Assembly (NCBI GenBank): GCA_017794705.1
Contig: CP051235.1
Coordinates: forward strand, 559,010 to 623,009
Length of the DNA stretch: 64,000 nt
Direction: 5' to 3'
From: Devosia sp.
GTDB lineage: Bacteria > Pseudomonadota > Alphaproteobacteria > Rhizobiales > Devosiaceae
Part shown: piece after piece, positions 51,215 to 61,040 of the stretch
Position numbering within the stretch: position 1 is the first letter of the stretch
How the letters are laid out: the number at the start of each line of letters is the position of its first letter
The notes under the pieces: model-generated
The model's database searches: none
What the model was told of the DNA's origin: nothing
Seen by the model: only the letters and a program-made list of their open reading frames with translations
Position numbers and translations under genes: made by a program

Positions 51215-52432
51215 TCAGACCTTCTTGCCCAGCGGCACGACATTGCCGTGGCTCGGGTGCTGGGCAAGGAATTTCTTCACGGCCCGCGCCGCCTGCCGGA
51301 TGCGCTGTTCGTTTTCAACCAGGGCAAGGCGCACATACTGGTCACCGTATTCGCCAAAGCCGACGCCCGGGGCCACTGCCACGCCCGTTTCGGCGATCAG
51401 CAGCTTGGCGAACTCCAGCGAGCCGAGATGGGCGAACTGGTCGGGGATCGGCGCCCAGGCAAACATGGTCGCGGGCGGCGATGGGATGTCCCATCCGGCC
51501 CGGCCAAAGCTTTCAACCATCACGTCGCGGCGTGACTTGTAGATTTTGCGAACCTCGGACACGCATTCGTCAGGTCCGTTAAGCGCCGCGGCAGCGGCCA
51601 CCTGGATCGGCGTGAAAGCGCCGTAGTCGAGATAGGACTTTACCCGCGCCAGTGCGGCGATCAGCCGCTCGTTACCCACCGCGAAACCCATCCGCCAACC
51701 GGGCATGGAGTAGGTTTTGGACATGGAGGTAAATTCAACCGCGATATCCATTGCCTCCGGAATCTGCAGGATCGAGGGGGGCGGGTCACCCTCGAAGTAG
51801 ACCTCAGAATAAGCCAGATCGGAGAGGATGAAGATCTCCTGCTCGCGGCAGTAGTCGACGACTTCCTTGTAGAAATCGAGATCGGCGACATAGGCGGTCG
51901 GGTTGGACGGATAATTGAGGATCAGCGCGATGGGCTTGGGGATCGAGTGGCGCACCGCCCGGTCGAGCGCCCGCAGGAAGTCCTCATTGGGCTCTGCCGG
52001 CATGGAGCGCACGACGCCGCCGGACATGATGAAGCCGAATGAATGGATGGGATAGGTTGGATTGGGCACCAGCACCACGTCGCCCGGCGCGGTGATGGCC
52101 TGCGCCATGTTGGCAAAGCCTTCTTTGGAGCCGAGCGTCGCCACGACCTGTGTGTCCGGGTTCAGCTTCACGCCGAACCGGCGGCCATAGTAGCTGGCCT
52201 GGGCCTTGCGCAAGCCGGGAATGCCCTTGGAGGCCGAATAACGATGCGTGCGCGGATCCTTGATGGTCTCCGTCAGCTTGTCGACGATGTGCTGCGGCGT
52301 GGGCAGATCGGGGTTGCCCATGCCCAGGTCAATGATGTCGACGCCTTGCGCCCGGGCCTTGGCCTTGATCGGATTGATATGCTCAAAAACATACGGCGGC
52401 AGCCGTTTGATGCGATGAAAATCCTGGCTCAT
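51215..52432 (-). CDS. PLP aminotransferase of the AlaC / LL-diaminopimelate aminotransferase group
   Basis: 405 residues from the ATG at 52432. Class I aminotransferase: RIKRLPPYVFEHINPIKAKA, IDLGMGNPDLPTP, and PLP lysine in SMSKTYSMPGWRMGFAVG. This group is often named for LL-diaminopimelate or alanine/glutamate transamination; sequence alone does not decide. It lies beside homoserine dehydrogenase, glpX and recJ, which I take as conserved synteny. Confidence 0.9.
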   Translation of the reverse strand: MSQDFHRIKRLPPYVFEHINPIKAKARAQGVDIIDLGMGNPDLPTPQHIVDKLTETIKDPRTHRYSASKGIPGLRKAQASYYGRRFGVKLNPDTQVVATLGSKEGFANMAQAITAPGDVVLVPNPTYPIHSFGFIMSGGVVRSMPAEPNEDFLRALDRAVRHSIPKPIALILNYPSNPTAYVADLDFYKEVVDYCREQEIFILSDLAYSEVYFEGDPPPSILQIPEAMDIAVEFTSMSKTYSMPGWRMGFAVGNERLIAALARVKSYLDYGAFTPIQVAAAAALNGPDECVSEVRKIYKSRRDVMVESFGRAGWDIPSPPATMFAWAPIPDQFAHLGSLEFAKLLIAETGVAVAPGVGFGEYGDQYVRLALVENEQRIRQAARAVKKFLAQHPSHGNVVPLGKKV

Positions 52433-52531
52433 TTTTGCCCTCGAAAAACTGATGCGCGCTTGTCGCATGATCGCTTAGTGTGGCGCCAGTGTGGTTTGCA
52501 AACAATTAAGCATCTTTGGAGGGACGCAGGG

Positions 52532-53407
52532 ATGAGATTCTGGATTGCCGTTTTGCTGGCCGGGCTGTGGATCACCCCGGCCCTGCCACTGGAAACCGTC
52601 GCCTTGGCCGAGAACGAGCTGTTCGAATGGGACAACTCGCATGACGGCACAGAGTTCAGCTTTGGCGATACCCGAATGCGGCTTGAACTGATTTATCCCG
52701 AGGGCGAGACCGACTGGATTGAGGGTGCATACTTGGATGTCACAGACGGTGATCATGAGTTTCGCCTGCATACGGAAGCGGGACTGTCGGGGTTCGGCGA
52801 ACTTGGCGTCTTCACAATCGATCGCTCGGGTGGCCACTCCATCGTGTTCGGCGCCTACACGGGGGGCGCCCATTGCTGCATGACCGTGCAGTCAGTCCTT
52901 TTGACTGCAGACGGACCGGTGATCGCCGACCTCGGCATGTACGATGGAGATTTCGTCGTGCCAGAGGATCTGGATGGTGACGGATTGTATGAATTCAAAC
53001 TTTGGGATGGCCGGTTCCTGTACACCTTTGACGCCTACGCCAACTCAATCCCGCCCATCCTCATCCAGGACACCGAAGATGGCGTCGTGCGAGACGTCAC
53101 CGCCGAACCCCAATACTATCCTTTGATCAAGGCCGACATGCAGAACCAGTCAGAATATTGCGGAGGTCCGGGGGGTTGGGAAGCCAGCGCTTGCGCCGCT
53201 CTCGCCGCTAATGCCGCGCGTCTTGGTCAGTACGACACCCAACGCGAGCGTATCGCGACCTACCTGGAAACCCGACAGTTTCATTCGGGATGGGACGAGT
53301 ATTCATTCTGCGAAGACGAGGCCTGCAACACGACGCTCGACATCACCAGTTACGTCGAAGCGCTTGATTACGCGTTGAATAAGTGGGGCTATTTGCCAAC
53401 AGACTGA
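52532..53407 (+). CDS. Secreted protein of unknown function with GGAHCC motif
   Basis: 291 residues; the ATG at 52532 follows a GGAGGG-type site and starts a signal peptide (MRFWIAVLLAGLWITPALPL). After it come beta-rich segments, the invariant-looking AYTGGAHCCMTVQ and a calcium-loop-like DLDGDGLYEFKLWDGRFLYTF. This pattern occurs in a family of uncharacterised proteobacterial exported proteins. The last 100 residues hold four cysteines (CGGPGGWEASAC, CEDEAC), perhaps two disulfides. No function known to me. Confidence 0.75.
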   Translation: MRFWIAVLLAGLWITPALPLETVALAENELFEWDNSHDGTEFSFGDTRMRLELIYPEGETDWIEGAYLDVTDGDHEFRLHTEAGLSGFGELGVFTIDRSGGHSIVFGAYTGGAHCCMTVQSVLLTADGPVIADLGMYDGDFVVPEDLDGDGLYEFKLWDGRFLYTFDAYANSIPPILIQDTEDGVVRDVTAEPQYYPLIKADMQNQSEYCGGPGGWEASACAALAANAARLGQYDTQRERIATYLETRQFHSGWDEYSFCEDEACNTTLDITSYVEALDYALNKWGYLPTD

Positions 53408-53597
53408 CAAAATCGGCTGACTTCGCCTTGAAATTGCCGCCCCTGTTGCCATCTTCACCGCACTCTGCTGACGACGGCCCGAACTTCCCCATGTGAAAGT
53501 TTTGTGGCAAATGAAAGTGGAGTGGGATCGCCCGCCGAAGGGACCACACCTTGGCGGCATCCGTTGTTTGTTGGCGGCGTACAGGTAGCGGAGAGAC

Positions 53598-54896
53598 ATG
53601 GCCGGTCTGGCGAAACGGATTGCTATTGCGACAATCGGCACGCAGGGCGATGTGCAGCCCTATGTGGCCCTGGCGGTGGTGCTCAAGCAGCGCGGCTATG
53701 ATGTCGTGCTCGGCACCAACGCTGATTTTGAAACCCTGGTGACCAATCACGGCGTCGAGTTCTTCAGCCTCGGCTCGAACATCCAGACGTTCCTGCAGCA
53801 ATCCAACTTTGAACACGCCATGAGCCAGAACTTGTTGGTCAACATGCCGGCATTGCTCGTCGACGGCCAGAAGATCGTGGAAACCGCTGGCCGCCACGCC
53901 TGGACCATGGCGCAGGGCGCCGACGCGATCATCATGAACATGAACGCCAGTTTCGGCATCGATATCGCCGAGGCCCTCGACATTCCGGCGATCATGACGG
54001 CTCTTCAGCCGCTCAATACCACCCGCGAGTTCCCCTTGTGCGCCTATGACGTGCCCGATCTCGGCCCGGCCTTCAACCGGCTGAGCTACGCCGTGGCCAG
54101 CGTCCAGCAGGCTTATTACGACCTGCCGCGCGACCGGCTGCGCAAGGAGTTGATGGGGCTGCGCCCGCGCAAGAAAGGCGGGTTTTTCAAGGACAGTACG
54201 GGCCACAATCTGGTGACCCTTTATGCCTTCTCGCCGCTGGTGTCGCCGCGTCCGCGCGACTGGCCCAAGTCCGCCATCGTCACCGGCTACTGGCAATTGC
54301 ACGACAATTCGGGCTGGGAACCGTCGGAACGCTTCAAGAAGTTTCTTTCAGAAGGGTCCAAGCCGGTCTACATCGGGTTCGGGTCCATGCCGTTCGGGGC
54401 CAAGCGCAATACGCAAATCCTGAAGGAAGCCGTTGCCGAATGGGGTGGCCGTGCAGTGGTGGCCCGCGGCTGGGGCGGCATCGACCCCGAGGACCTGCCG
54501 GATTCCATCTATGCGATCGCCCGCGCGCCGCATGACAAGCTGTTTCAGCATGTTGCTGCCGTGGTTCATCATGGTGGCGCAGGTACAACAGCCGCCGGGT
54601 TGCACGCCGGCCGCCCGACCTTTGTCGTGCCGCAGACGCTCGACCAGCCCTATTGGGGCCGACGCGTGCGCGAGTTGGGTTGCGGGCCGACCCCGGTGCC
54701 CTTGCGGAAATTGACCGCACCGAAGCTGGCCCGCGCGCTGGATGAGTTGGTGACGCGCAAGGACTATTCGGCGGCGGCGCACGCCGTGTCAGTGCTACTC
54801 AACGCCGAAGACGGGCCTGGCCGCGCCATCCGGCACATCGAACGGGTCATGTCGAACTACAAGTCACGCCGCCCGGCTTCCGCCTGGAGCGCGTAG
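53598..54896 (+). CDS. GT1-family glycosyltransferase (sterol/UDP-glycosyltransferase-like)
   Basis: 432 residues. N-terminal acceptor domain begins IAIATIGTQGDVQPYVALAV, a hallmark of sterol 3-glucosyltransferase and related enzymes; C-terminal donor domain has PVYIGFGSMPFG and VHHGGAGTTAAGLHAGRP. It transfers a sugar from a UDP donor to a hydrophobic acceptor, perhaps a lipid, hopanoid or carotenoid. No acceptor-synthesis gene lies near. It ends 2 bases from the convergent membrane protein. Confidence 0.88.
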   Translation: MAGLAKRIAIATIGTQGDVQPYVALAVVLKQRGYDVVLGTNADFETLVTNHGVEFFSLGSNIQTFLQQSNFEHAMSQNLLVNMPALLVDGQKIVETAGRHAWTMAQGADAIIMNMNASFGIDIAEALDIPAIMTALQPLNTTREFPLCAYDVPDLGPAFNRLSYAVASVQQAYYDLPRDRLRKELMGLRPRKKGGFFKDSTGHNLVTLYAFSPLVSPRPRDWPKSAIVTGYWQLHDNSGWEPSERFKKFLSEGSKPVYIGFGSMPFGAKRNTQILKEAVAEWGGRAVVARGWGGIDPEDLPDSIYAIARAPHDKLFQHVAAVVHHGGAGTTAAGLHAGRPTFVVPQTLDQPYWGRRVRELGCGPTPVPLRKLTAPKLARALDELVTRKDYSAAAHAVSVLLNAEDGPGRAIRHIERVMSNYKSRRPASAWSA

Positions 54897-54898
54897 AC

Positions 54899-55228
54899 CT
54901 ACATCATCGTTGAAAATCCCCAGGCCAGCATCAGCGCAAAGGCGATACCGGCTGCCAAGATGGTGATCTGAACCGCCAGACTTCCGAGCGCGCCGCGAAT
55001 CGACCGCAACAGGGCCAGCCCCACGATCAGGTTCATCGCCGCCCAGATTACGTTGACTGTGGCGCTGGACATGTTCGGCGGTCCGCCCGAAAACGCTGTC
55101 GGAAACTCCTGTCCGGTGATGCCCATCACGCCATGCGGTATCGTGTTGGCGAGAAAGAATCCCGCAAACACCGCCGCGATCCAGCCCCACCATTTCAGCT
55201 TGGCGCCGCCATTATCATTTCCTGCCAT
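54899..55228 (-). CDS. Small membrane protein, unknown function
   Basis: 109 residues from the ATG at 55228, which follows GGGGAGGG; longer starts at 55243 and 55270 are less likely. Three to four hydrophobic helices (GWIAAVFAGFFLANTIPHGV; VNVIWAAMNLIVGLALL; ITILAAGIAFALMLAWGF). The motif ANTIPHGVMGITGQEFPTAF is distinctive, but I do not know the family. Confidence 0.65.
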   Translation of the reverse strand: MAGNDNGGAKLKWWGWIAAVFAGFFLANTIPHGVMGITGQEFPTAFSGGPPNMSSATVNVIWAAMNLIVGLALLRSIRGALGSLAVQITILAAGIAFALMLAWGFSTMM

Positions 55229-55308
55229 TGTGCCCTCCCCCATGTCGGCACATCCATTCAATCGCGACATTCACGGTAAGGCACCTATGTTGCGCATTGA
55301 ACCGGCCA

Positions 55309-55340
55309 ATAAAAAAGGCGCCCCGCAGGACGCCTTTTCC
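55309..55340 (-). terminator. Rho-independent terminator after rpsI
   Basis: On the minus strand AAAGGCG and CGCCTTT form the stem, followed by a T-run (complement of 55311-55316) in TTTTTTATT. Located 22 bases after the rpsI stop. It ends the L13-S9 operon. Confidence 0.9.
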
Positions 55341-55362
55341 ATGATTGAGTTGCTCCTGGCGC

Positions 55363-55851
55363 CTAGCGCTTGGAGAACTGGAAGCTCTTGCGGGCCTTTG
55401 CACGGCCGAACTTCTTGCGTTCCACCACGCGGCTGTCGCGGGTCAGGAAGCCGCCCTTCTTCAGAACCGGACGCAGGTCGGGCTCGTAGTTGGTCAGCGC
55501 CTTGGAGATGCCGTGACGCACGGCACCGGCCTGGCCGGACAGGCCGCCGCCGGAAACAGTGGCGACAATGTCATACTGGGTGGCGCGCTCCGCGGCCACG
55601 ATCGGCTGCTGGAGAACCATCTGCAGAACCGGACGGGCGAAATAGGCCTCGAACGACTTGCCGTTGACGGTGATGCGGCCGGAGCCCGGCTTGATCCATA
55701 CGCGGGCAACGGCGTCCTTGCGCTTGCCGGTGGCATAGGCGCGGCCGTGCTCGTCGAGCTTCTGGACATAGACCGGTGCGTCGTCAGCAACAGCGGCGGT
55801 TGCGACCTCGCCCAGATCTTCGAGGGAGTTGAGGGTCTGTTCTTCAGCCAT
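55363..55851 (-). CDS. rpsI: 30S ribosomal protein S9
   Basis: 162 residues. Conserved [37 protein letters not shown] and the basic tail [17 protein letters not shown]. Carries an N-terminal acidic extension of about 30 residues, usual in alphaproteobacteria. The start is 1 base after the rplM stop. Confidence 0.98.
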   Translation of the reverse strand: MAEEQTLNSLEDLGEVATAAVADDAPVYVQKLDEHGRAYATGKRKDAVARVWIKPGSGRITVNGKSFEAYFARPVLQMVLQQPIVAAERATQYDIVATVSGGGLSGQAGAVRHGISKALTNYEPDLRPVLKKGGFLTRDSRVVERKKFGRAKARKSFQFSKR

Positions 55852-55852
55852 C

Positions 55853-56317
55853 TTACTGCGCCTTCACATTCTTGGAGTTCATCGCGGCGACATCGAGCAC
55901 TTGCGGCTGCTGCGCCTCATGGGGGTGCTCGGAACCGGCGTAGACGCGCATGTTCTTCAACTGCTGACGGGACAGCGGACCACCCGGCATCATGCGGCGA
56001 ACGGCGTTTTCCAACACGCGCTCAGGATGGGCACCATCCAGCAACTGGCGCTGGGTGCGGCCCTTGATGCCGCCGGGATAGCCAGTGTGCCAGTGGAAGG
56101 TGCGCTGATCGAGCTTGTTGCCGGTCAGCTTGACCTTGTCGGCGTTGATGACGATGACATTGTCACCGGTGTCGATATGCGGCGTGTAGACCGGCAGGTG
56201 CTTGCCACGCAGGCGGGTCGCGATGACGGCGGCGAGACGGCCAACCACGAGATCGGTGGCGTCGATGAGGACCCACTTCTTCTCAACTTCGCCGACCTTG
56301 GCGGAATAGGTTTTCAT
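55853..56317 (-). CDS. rplM: 50S ribosomal protein L13
   Basis: 154 residues with the typical [19 protein letters not shown] start and [20 protein letters not shown]. First gene of the two-gene ribosomal operon; the promoter should be in the 165 bases before it. Confidence 0.98.
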   Translation of the reverse strand: MKTYSAKVGEVEKKWVLIDATDLVVGRLAAVIATRLRGKHLPVYTPHIDTGDNVIVINADKVKLTGNKLDQRTFHWHTGYPGGIKGRTQRQLLDGAHPERVLENAVRRMMPGGPLSRQQLKNMRVYAGSEHPHEAQQPQVLDVAAMNSKNVKAQ

Positions 56318-56482
56318 GTTCTCAAGTTCCCGAATTCTAACAAATCAGCGCCCCTTCTCCGGGACGCCGGGTCTGTTCCATCACAGTGTGGGGGATCAGT
56401 TGCGCGCGATTTATGGGTTTATCGGCATGCCGTCAAGCGATAAAAATAAATGTTGCAAAAACAATAGTTTAAAGTTGCGGTA

Positions 56483-57547
56483 TTATATTACCACACGCCG
56501 CATGTCGGCGGCATAGGCCACGCAGGCTCCCAGCAACATGAAGGCCAGCGCCTGATGTCCGATAGCCAGCGGAATCGGTACATCCAGCAGCAGCGTGGCG
56601 ATGCCCAGCATGATCTGTGCGGCCAGCATGATACCGATAAGCATCAGCCACTTGTGCTCGCCTTCAAACCGGTTGCCGCGCCAGCCGATCCACAAAAGAA
56701 CCGCAGCGTAAAGCGCGATCCCATAGGCGATCATGCGGTGGAAGAACTGCACCGTCAGCGTGCTCTCGAAGATGCTCAGCCAGGCCGGCTCATGGGTCCA
56801 AAGCCCGTCAGGTATCCACTTTCCCTCCATCAGCGGCCAGGTGCTGTAGCCGTAGCCGGCGTCCAGCCCGGCCACGAAGGCCCCCATCAGCAATTGCCCG
56901 AACAGCAGTCCCGCCAGCACCCAGATCGAGGCATACCAGGCGCGGCCCGCCGGCCTGAGGTTTTGTTGCGGGGTGATGGTGCGCACCACGTAAATGAGAG
57001 CCGAGAACAGTATCGCAGCAGCCCCCAGGTGCGCCGCCAGCCTGTATTGGGACACGTCCACCCGTTCGGTCAGGCCCGAAGAAACCATCCACCAGCCCAG
57101 AAAGCCCTGAAAACCACCGAGCACAAACAGGATCACAAGAGCCGGTGTCAGCGACTTTGGGATGCGCCTTTGAACGAGAAACACCACAAAAGGCACGGCG
57201 AACAGGATGCCGATGACGCGCCCGAGGAAACGGTGCCCCCACTCCCACCAGAAAATGGATTTGAACGCCTCGACGTCCATCCAGTGGTTCTGCAGCTGGA
57301 ACTCGGGGATCTGGCGGTAAGCGTCATATTCGGCCTGCCAGTCCTCGGCACTGAGCGGCGGGATCATGCCGCTGATCGGCTTCCACTCGGTGATCGAAAG
57401 CCCTGAGTCCGTCAGCCGGGTGATGCCGCCCACTGCCACCATCAGCAAGACGGCAACCGCCAGTACGTAAAGCCAGATGCGCACCGGGCGCAGCCGGTCG
57501 GTGCGTGCTTCACCTTCAAGGCTGTCGATGGCAGTTTCCAGCGTCAT
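56483..57547 (-). CDS. ctaA: Heme A synthase (CtaA, COX15 type)
   Basis: 354 residues, about eight membrane helices. Conserved GGITRLTDSGLSITEWKPI, the WWEWGHRFLGRVIG histidine region and FFHRMIAYGIALYAAV, which supply heme ligands. Converts heme O to heme A for aa3-type cytochrome oxidase. Alpha-type with the long first periplasmic loop. Confidence 0.96.
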   Translation of the reverse strand: MTLETAIDSLEGEARTDRLRPVRIWLYVLAVAVLLMVAVGGITRLTDSGLSITEWKPISGMIPPLSAEDWQAEYDAYRQIPEFQLQNHWMDVEAFKSIFWWEWGHRFLGRVIGILFAVPFVVFLVQRRIPKSLTPALVILFVLGGFQGFLGWWMVSSGLTERVDVSQYRLAAHLGAAAILFSALIYVVRTITPQQNLRPAGRAWYASIWVLAGLLFGQLLMGAFVAGLDAGYGYSTWPLMEGKWIPDGLWTHEPAWLSIFESTLTVQFFHRMIAYGIALYAAVLLWIGWRGNRFEGEHKWLMLIGIMLAAQIMLGIATLLLDVPIPLAIGHQALAFMLLGACVAYAADMRRVVI

Positions 57548-57644
57548 GCGGGCGACCGTTTGTCAGGTGTGAAATTATTGCTGGAGTGGTAAAGCCTCCC
57601 GCAGCGAGAGGCAAATGCTGCATTGACGCAGCCGGAAATGGCAA

Positions 57645-57860
57645 ATGAACGTTAGAGCCAAGAAGTTTGTAGGCGTGTTTCTGTTGCTGCTGGTGCTGAT
57701 CGCCTATCCGATCCTTGCCAGCATCATCTACATCAATTTCCTGCCCAATGCGCCGACCTGGCTGGCCCTCGCCTATTTCGCCGTCGCCGGCCTTGGCTGG
57801 GCCATTCCGGCCGGGTTGATCATCCGCTGGATGGTCAAGCCTGTGCCGGAAAACGACTAG
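57645..57860 (+). CDS. DUF2842 small membrane protein
   Basis: 71 residues with two membrane helices and a FLPNAPTWLALAYFAVAGLGW segment typical of DUF2842, an alphaproteobacterial family without known function. Divergent from ctaA by 97 bases and convergent with the deacetylase, 3 bases apart. Confidence 0.85.
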   Translation: MNVRAKKFVGVFLLLLVLIAYPILASIIYINFLPNAPTWLALAYFAVAGLGWAIPAGLIIRWMVKPVPEND

Positions 57861-57863
57861 CGT

Positions 57864-58913
57864 CTAGCCGCCGAGCAGCGTCCCGGCGGCGGAAAAGATG
57901 GCACCCGAAGCCATGATGTCGACAAAACGCCGATCCTGAAAATTGCCATTGAGCGAAACGCGCGGCAGGGAGGTCAGCGCCTTGCGGTCGGCATAGTAGA
58001 GCCCGCCCGGCCGCGTGGTCACCGCCGAGGAAAATCCCAGTTCCTCGGCCAGATTGAACTCGCGCGGTCCGGCAGATCGCTTCGCGCCGATAGGGTATGA
58101 CAGGTGCTTCGGCCTCAAGCCAAATTGCGCATCGAGCACATCCAGACATCCCAGCATCTCCTGACGGGCTTCGTCCTCGCTCAGCTTGGCCAGTTCATAA
58201 TGGCGCACCGTATGGGCCCCGATCGTGCACAGCGGCTCGTTCACGAATGTCGCCAGTTCCGACCAGTCCATGATCAGGTCGCGGCATTGCGCGTTGAGAT
58301 CGACCCCGTAGCGCCGCGCCAGTTCGCGGAAAAAGCGCACACGCTTCAGTTCCGGCATGTCGCGAAGCTGCCAGTACAACTGGTTGTAAACACTGTATTT
58401 CTGCTCGGTCGTTTTGCACTCCAGATAATCCATCTCGCCCTGCTCGTCGGGCACCGCCAACACATCGGTGTCGGCGATCATGTCCTCGAGCGCCTGCCAC
58501 CAGATTTCACCCACCCCGTCCACGAATGCTGTCGGTACATAGAGGGTGAACGGGCATTTGCGGCGCCTGAGGATGGGTAACGCATGCACCAGATTGTCCT
58601 TGTAGGCATCGTCGAAGGTCAAAACGGCGAATTGCGTCGTGGGGTCCGGCAGGGCCATGCGGCGCAGGCCCTCTTCGAGCGATACCATCTCGACGCCGAT
58701 CTCGCCCATCCGCACGATGAAATATTCCAGATAGTCCGGCGTCACCTGCAGGATGGCATTGGGCGAAAAGTCCGCCGGCCGTTCCGGCAACACCCTGTGC
58801 AGCGTGAAAATGGCCCCCCGGCAGCGCGAAAAAGCCCTGACGATGCGCGGCAGTTGGCTGAGCCAGAGCAGTTCGAAGGCACTGCGATAGGCGAGATATT
58901 TAAGGCCGCTCAT
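57864..58913 (-). CDS. Polysaccharide deacetylase (NodB fold)
   Basis: 349 residues. NodB motif 1 FAVLTFDDAYKDN (two Asp) and motif 2 IGAHTVRHYELAKL (two His) are intact, with LSYPIGAKRSAG. It sits downstream of the Wzz-like gene on the same strand, so it probably modifies the exported polysaccharide. No signal peptide is evident. Confidence 0.88.
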   Translation of the reverse strand: MSGLKYLAYRSAFELLWLSQLPRIVRAFSRCRGAIFTLHRVLPERPADFSPNAILQVTPDYLEYFIVRMGEIGVEMVSLEEGLRRMALPDPTTQFAVLTFDDAYKDNLVHALPILRRRKCPFTLYVPTAFVDGVGEIWWQALEDMIADTDVLAVPDEQGEMDYLECKTTEQKYSVYNQLYWQLRDMPELKRVRFFRELARRYGVDLNAQCRDLIMDWSELATFVNEPLCTIGAHTVRHYELAKLSEDEARQEMLGCLDVLDAQFGLRPKHLSYPIGAKRSAGPREFNLAEELGFSSAVTTRPGGLYYADRKALTSLPRVSLNGNFQDRRFVDIMASGAIFSAAGTLLGG

Positions 58914-58928
58914 GAAGCGCGTCCGCCG

Positions 58929-61040
58929 TCAGGCGACATGACTGGCGTCAAGCCGCGCCTCGACAAGGCAGCTGTCGGAGAACCCCCACTCGGCTGCATG
59001 TTCGACGACATTGGCATAGACCGCCGGCCTTACCTTCTCACCCGCCGCGATCACCAATCTGGCGTCGAGGTCGGCGAACAGCTTCAGGTTTGAACCGGCA
59101 CCCACGGTGCCCGCGATCACGATCACCACCTCGTAGATGTCGGCCAGCGCCTCGACCAGTGTCGCGGGCCGGTCGGAGTTCGGCGCCAGCCGCGGCAGGG
59201 TGCCCCAGCAGACTTCTGTAAGTCCCTCGATGTCGGAGGTCTGCACCACGTCTCCGAACTCGGCCAGATTTGCGGTCAGGTCCGTCAGGCCCAACTGGTT
59301 GGAGATCGAACCGCTGCCCGCATCGACCAGTGCAACGCTCAGCCCCTGGTCGAGCGACGAGATGATCAGTTGCTCGGCGATTCCGGCGTGATCAGCAGCA
59401 TGGTCGAGACTGAGCACGGCCACGACCTGCGTCCGCCCATTCACCACATCATGAATCACGGCGCCGATGTTGGTAAAATCGGGCGCGTCCATATCTTCCG
59501 GCTCCGACTGTGCCTCTTCGGTACGCGGAGCTGCGTCATTCATTGCCGCAGCGGGCATAACCGGGGCCCTGTCCTCTTCCACCGGCAATTGCCTTGGCGG
59601 GGCAACGGGCGAAGCGACCTGCCGCTCTTCACCAAAATCGTCCTGAGCCCGCACAGTGGCGGGAACGAAAGACAACTCGCGGAACAGGATCAGTCCCACC
59701 TGCAGCGTAAGCGCGAAAAAGCCGACTGCCGCGAGGATCAGCGTTGTCTTGGGTGAGGCTGGCTGCAGCGCGGGAACCGCGAATGTGATGACCCGCACGT
59801 CGGGCAGGGCCGCGTTGGAATCGGTGCGTGATGCCGCGTCCCGGAAGCGGGCAAGATAGTTTTCCAGCAGATCCCGCTGGGCCTTGGCTTCGCGTTCGAG
59901 TTCCTGCAATTCCACCGAGGCGGCGCTGGCGTTGCCCGCTGTCAGCTTCAGGCGGGTCAGTTCGTCGTTGAGCGACTGGATCAGGCTCGACTCGATTTCC
60001 GCTTCGGCCTCGAGCGCACTGGCCACCCGCCGCCCCTCGATTGCGATCTGATTGTCGACCTCGGCGATCTGGGCGCGTACCGCCTGAATGTTGGGATGGT
60101 TGTCGAGCAGCGTTGCCGACAGTTGAGCCAGTTCCCCTTGCAGTGTCGCCTTGTCCGCTGACAGGCTCTGGATAACCACCGACTCGCGAACATCGGAGAC
60201 CCCGTCGATCGGCTGGCCACCATTGAGCAACGAACGGATCAGCCCGGCCCGTGAACTGGCAGTACTTCGCCGTTCCTGAGCGGCGGTGATCTGGCTCGAC
60301 AGGTCAGCCATCTGCTGGTCGACCAGTGTCGTGTTGTTCGGGCCGACAAACAAATCGTTGTCGACCCTGTACTGGGCAACCTCGGCCTCGGCTTGAGACA
60401 CCGCAGTGCGCAGTTTGGCGATTTCATTGGCGAGCCAGGTGCTGGCTTCTTCGGTATCATCGACCGAAAGTTCAGCACGGCGGCTCACATGCGCGTTGGC
60501 GATGGCGTTGGCAATGTCGGCGGCCAGCACCCGGTCGCGGGAGCGCACAAGGATCGACACCAGCCGGGAATCGCGCTGGCGGATTACGGTCAGTTTCTGC
60601 TGCAGGCGAGCCAAGGCAATCTGTTCAAGATCGCGTTCCCCACCTCCCGGCCGGATCAGACGGATCAGTTGGTCGATCGGCGAGTTGCTGACGCCGGAGA
60701 ACTCCTCGATCTCATCGAGATTGAGGTCGCGCACCACCCGCAGCAGCGTGTCGGCGGACTGGATAAGTTCGACCTGGCTGGCCACAATCACATCGTCGGT
60801 AGCTCCGCCCGTCGACGAGCCTGTGTCTCCGGCCGCGCGCAGGAAAATATTGTCGCGCGGCTCGACCAGAAGGGCGGCGGAAGACTCATACTCCTTCGGC
60901 ACGAAGAGCAGTACGGCGTAGGTCGCCGCGCACAGTAGAATGGTGACGAGCAGAATCCGCCATTTGCGCCGCCAGATCTCACCAGTCAGCGCCCGCAGGT
61001 CAAACTGCAACTGGTCGGCATTGCCCGTTTCAGCGGCCAT
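58929..61040 (-). CDS. Wzz/ExoP-like polysaccharide co-polymerase with degenerate kinase domain
   Basis: 703 residues from the ATG at 61040 (AAGGG 7 bases upstream; a TTG at 61055 is less likely). Cytoplasmic lead, helix 1 at about 27-46, a long periplasmic coiled-coil region with the Wzz pattern, helix 2 at about 428-450, and a cytoplasmic BY-kinase-like domain from about 530. The expected Walker A (GEGKST) is absent: the strand VVAVLSL is followed by DHAADHAGIAEQ without GK[ST]. No C-terminal tyrosine cluster is seen. Likely still sets chain length and bridges to the exporter, but without kinase activity. Confidence 0.85.
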   Translation of the reverse strand: MAAETGNADQLQFDLRALTGEIWRRKWRILLVTILLCAATYAVLLFVPKEYESSAALLVEPRDNIFLRAAGDTGSSTGGATDDVIVASQVELIQSADTLLRVVRDLNLDEIEEFSGVSNSPIDQLIRLIRPGGGERDLEQIALARLQQKLTVIRQRDSRLVSILVRSRDRVLAADIANAIANAHVSRRAELSVDDTEEASTWLANEIAKLRTAVSQAEAEVAQYRVDNDLFVGPNNTTLVDQQMADLSSQITAAQERRSTASSRAGLIRSLLNGGQPIDGVSDVRESVVIQSLSADKATLQGELAQLSATLLDNHPNIQAVRAQIAEVDNQIAIEGRRVASALEAEAEIESSLIQSLNDELTRLKLTAGNASAASVELQELEREAKAQRDLLENYLARFRDAASRTDSNAALPDVRVITFAVPALQPASPKTTLILAAVGFFALTLQVGLILFRELSFVPATVRAQDDFGEERQVASPVAPPRQLPVEEDRAPVMPAAAMNDAAPRTEEAQSEPEDMDAPDFTNIGAVIHDVVNGRTQVVAVLSLDHAADHAGIAEQLIISSLDQGLSVALVDAGSGSISNQLGLTDLTANLAEFGDVVQTSDIEGLTEVCWGTLPRLAPNSDRPATLVEALADIYEVVIVIAGTVGAGSNLKLFADLDARLVIAAGEKVRPAVYANVVEHAAEWGFSDSCLVEARLDASHVA

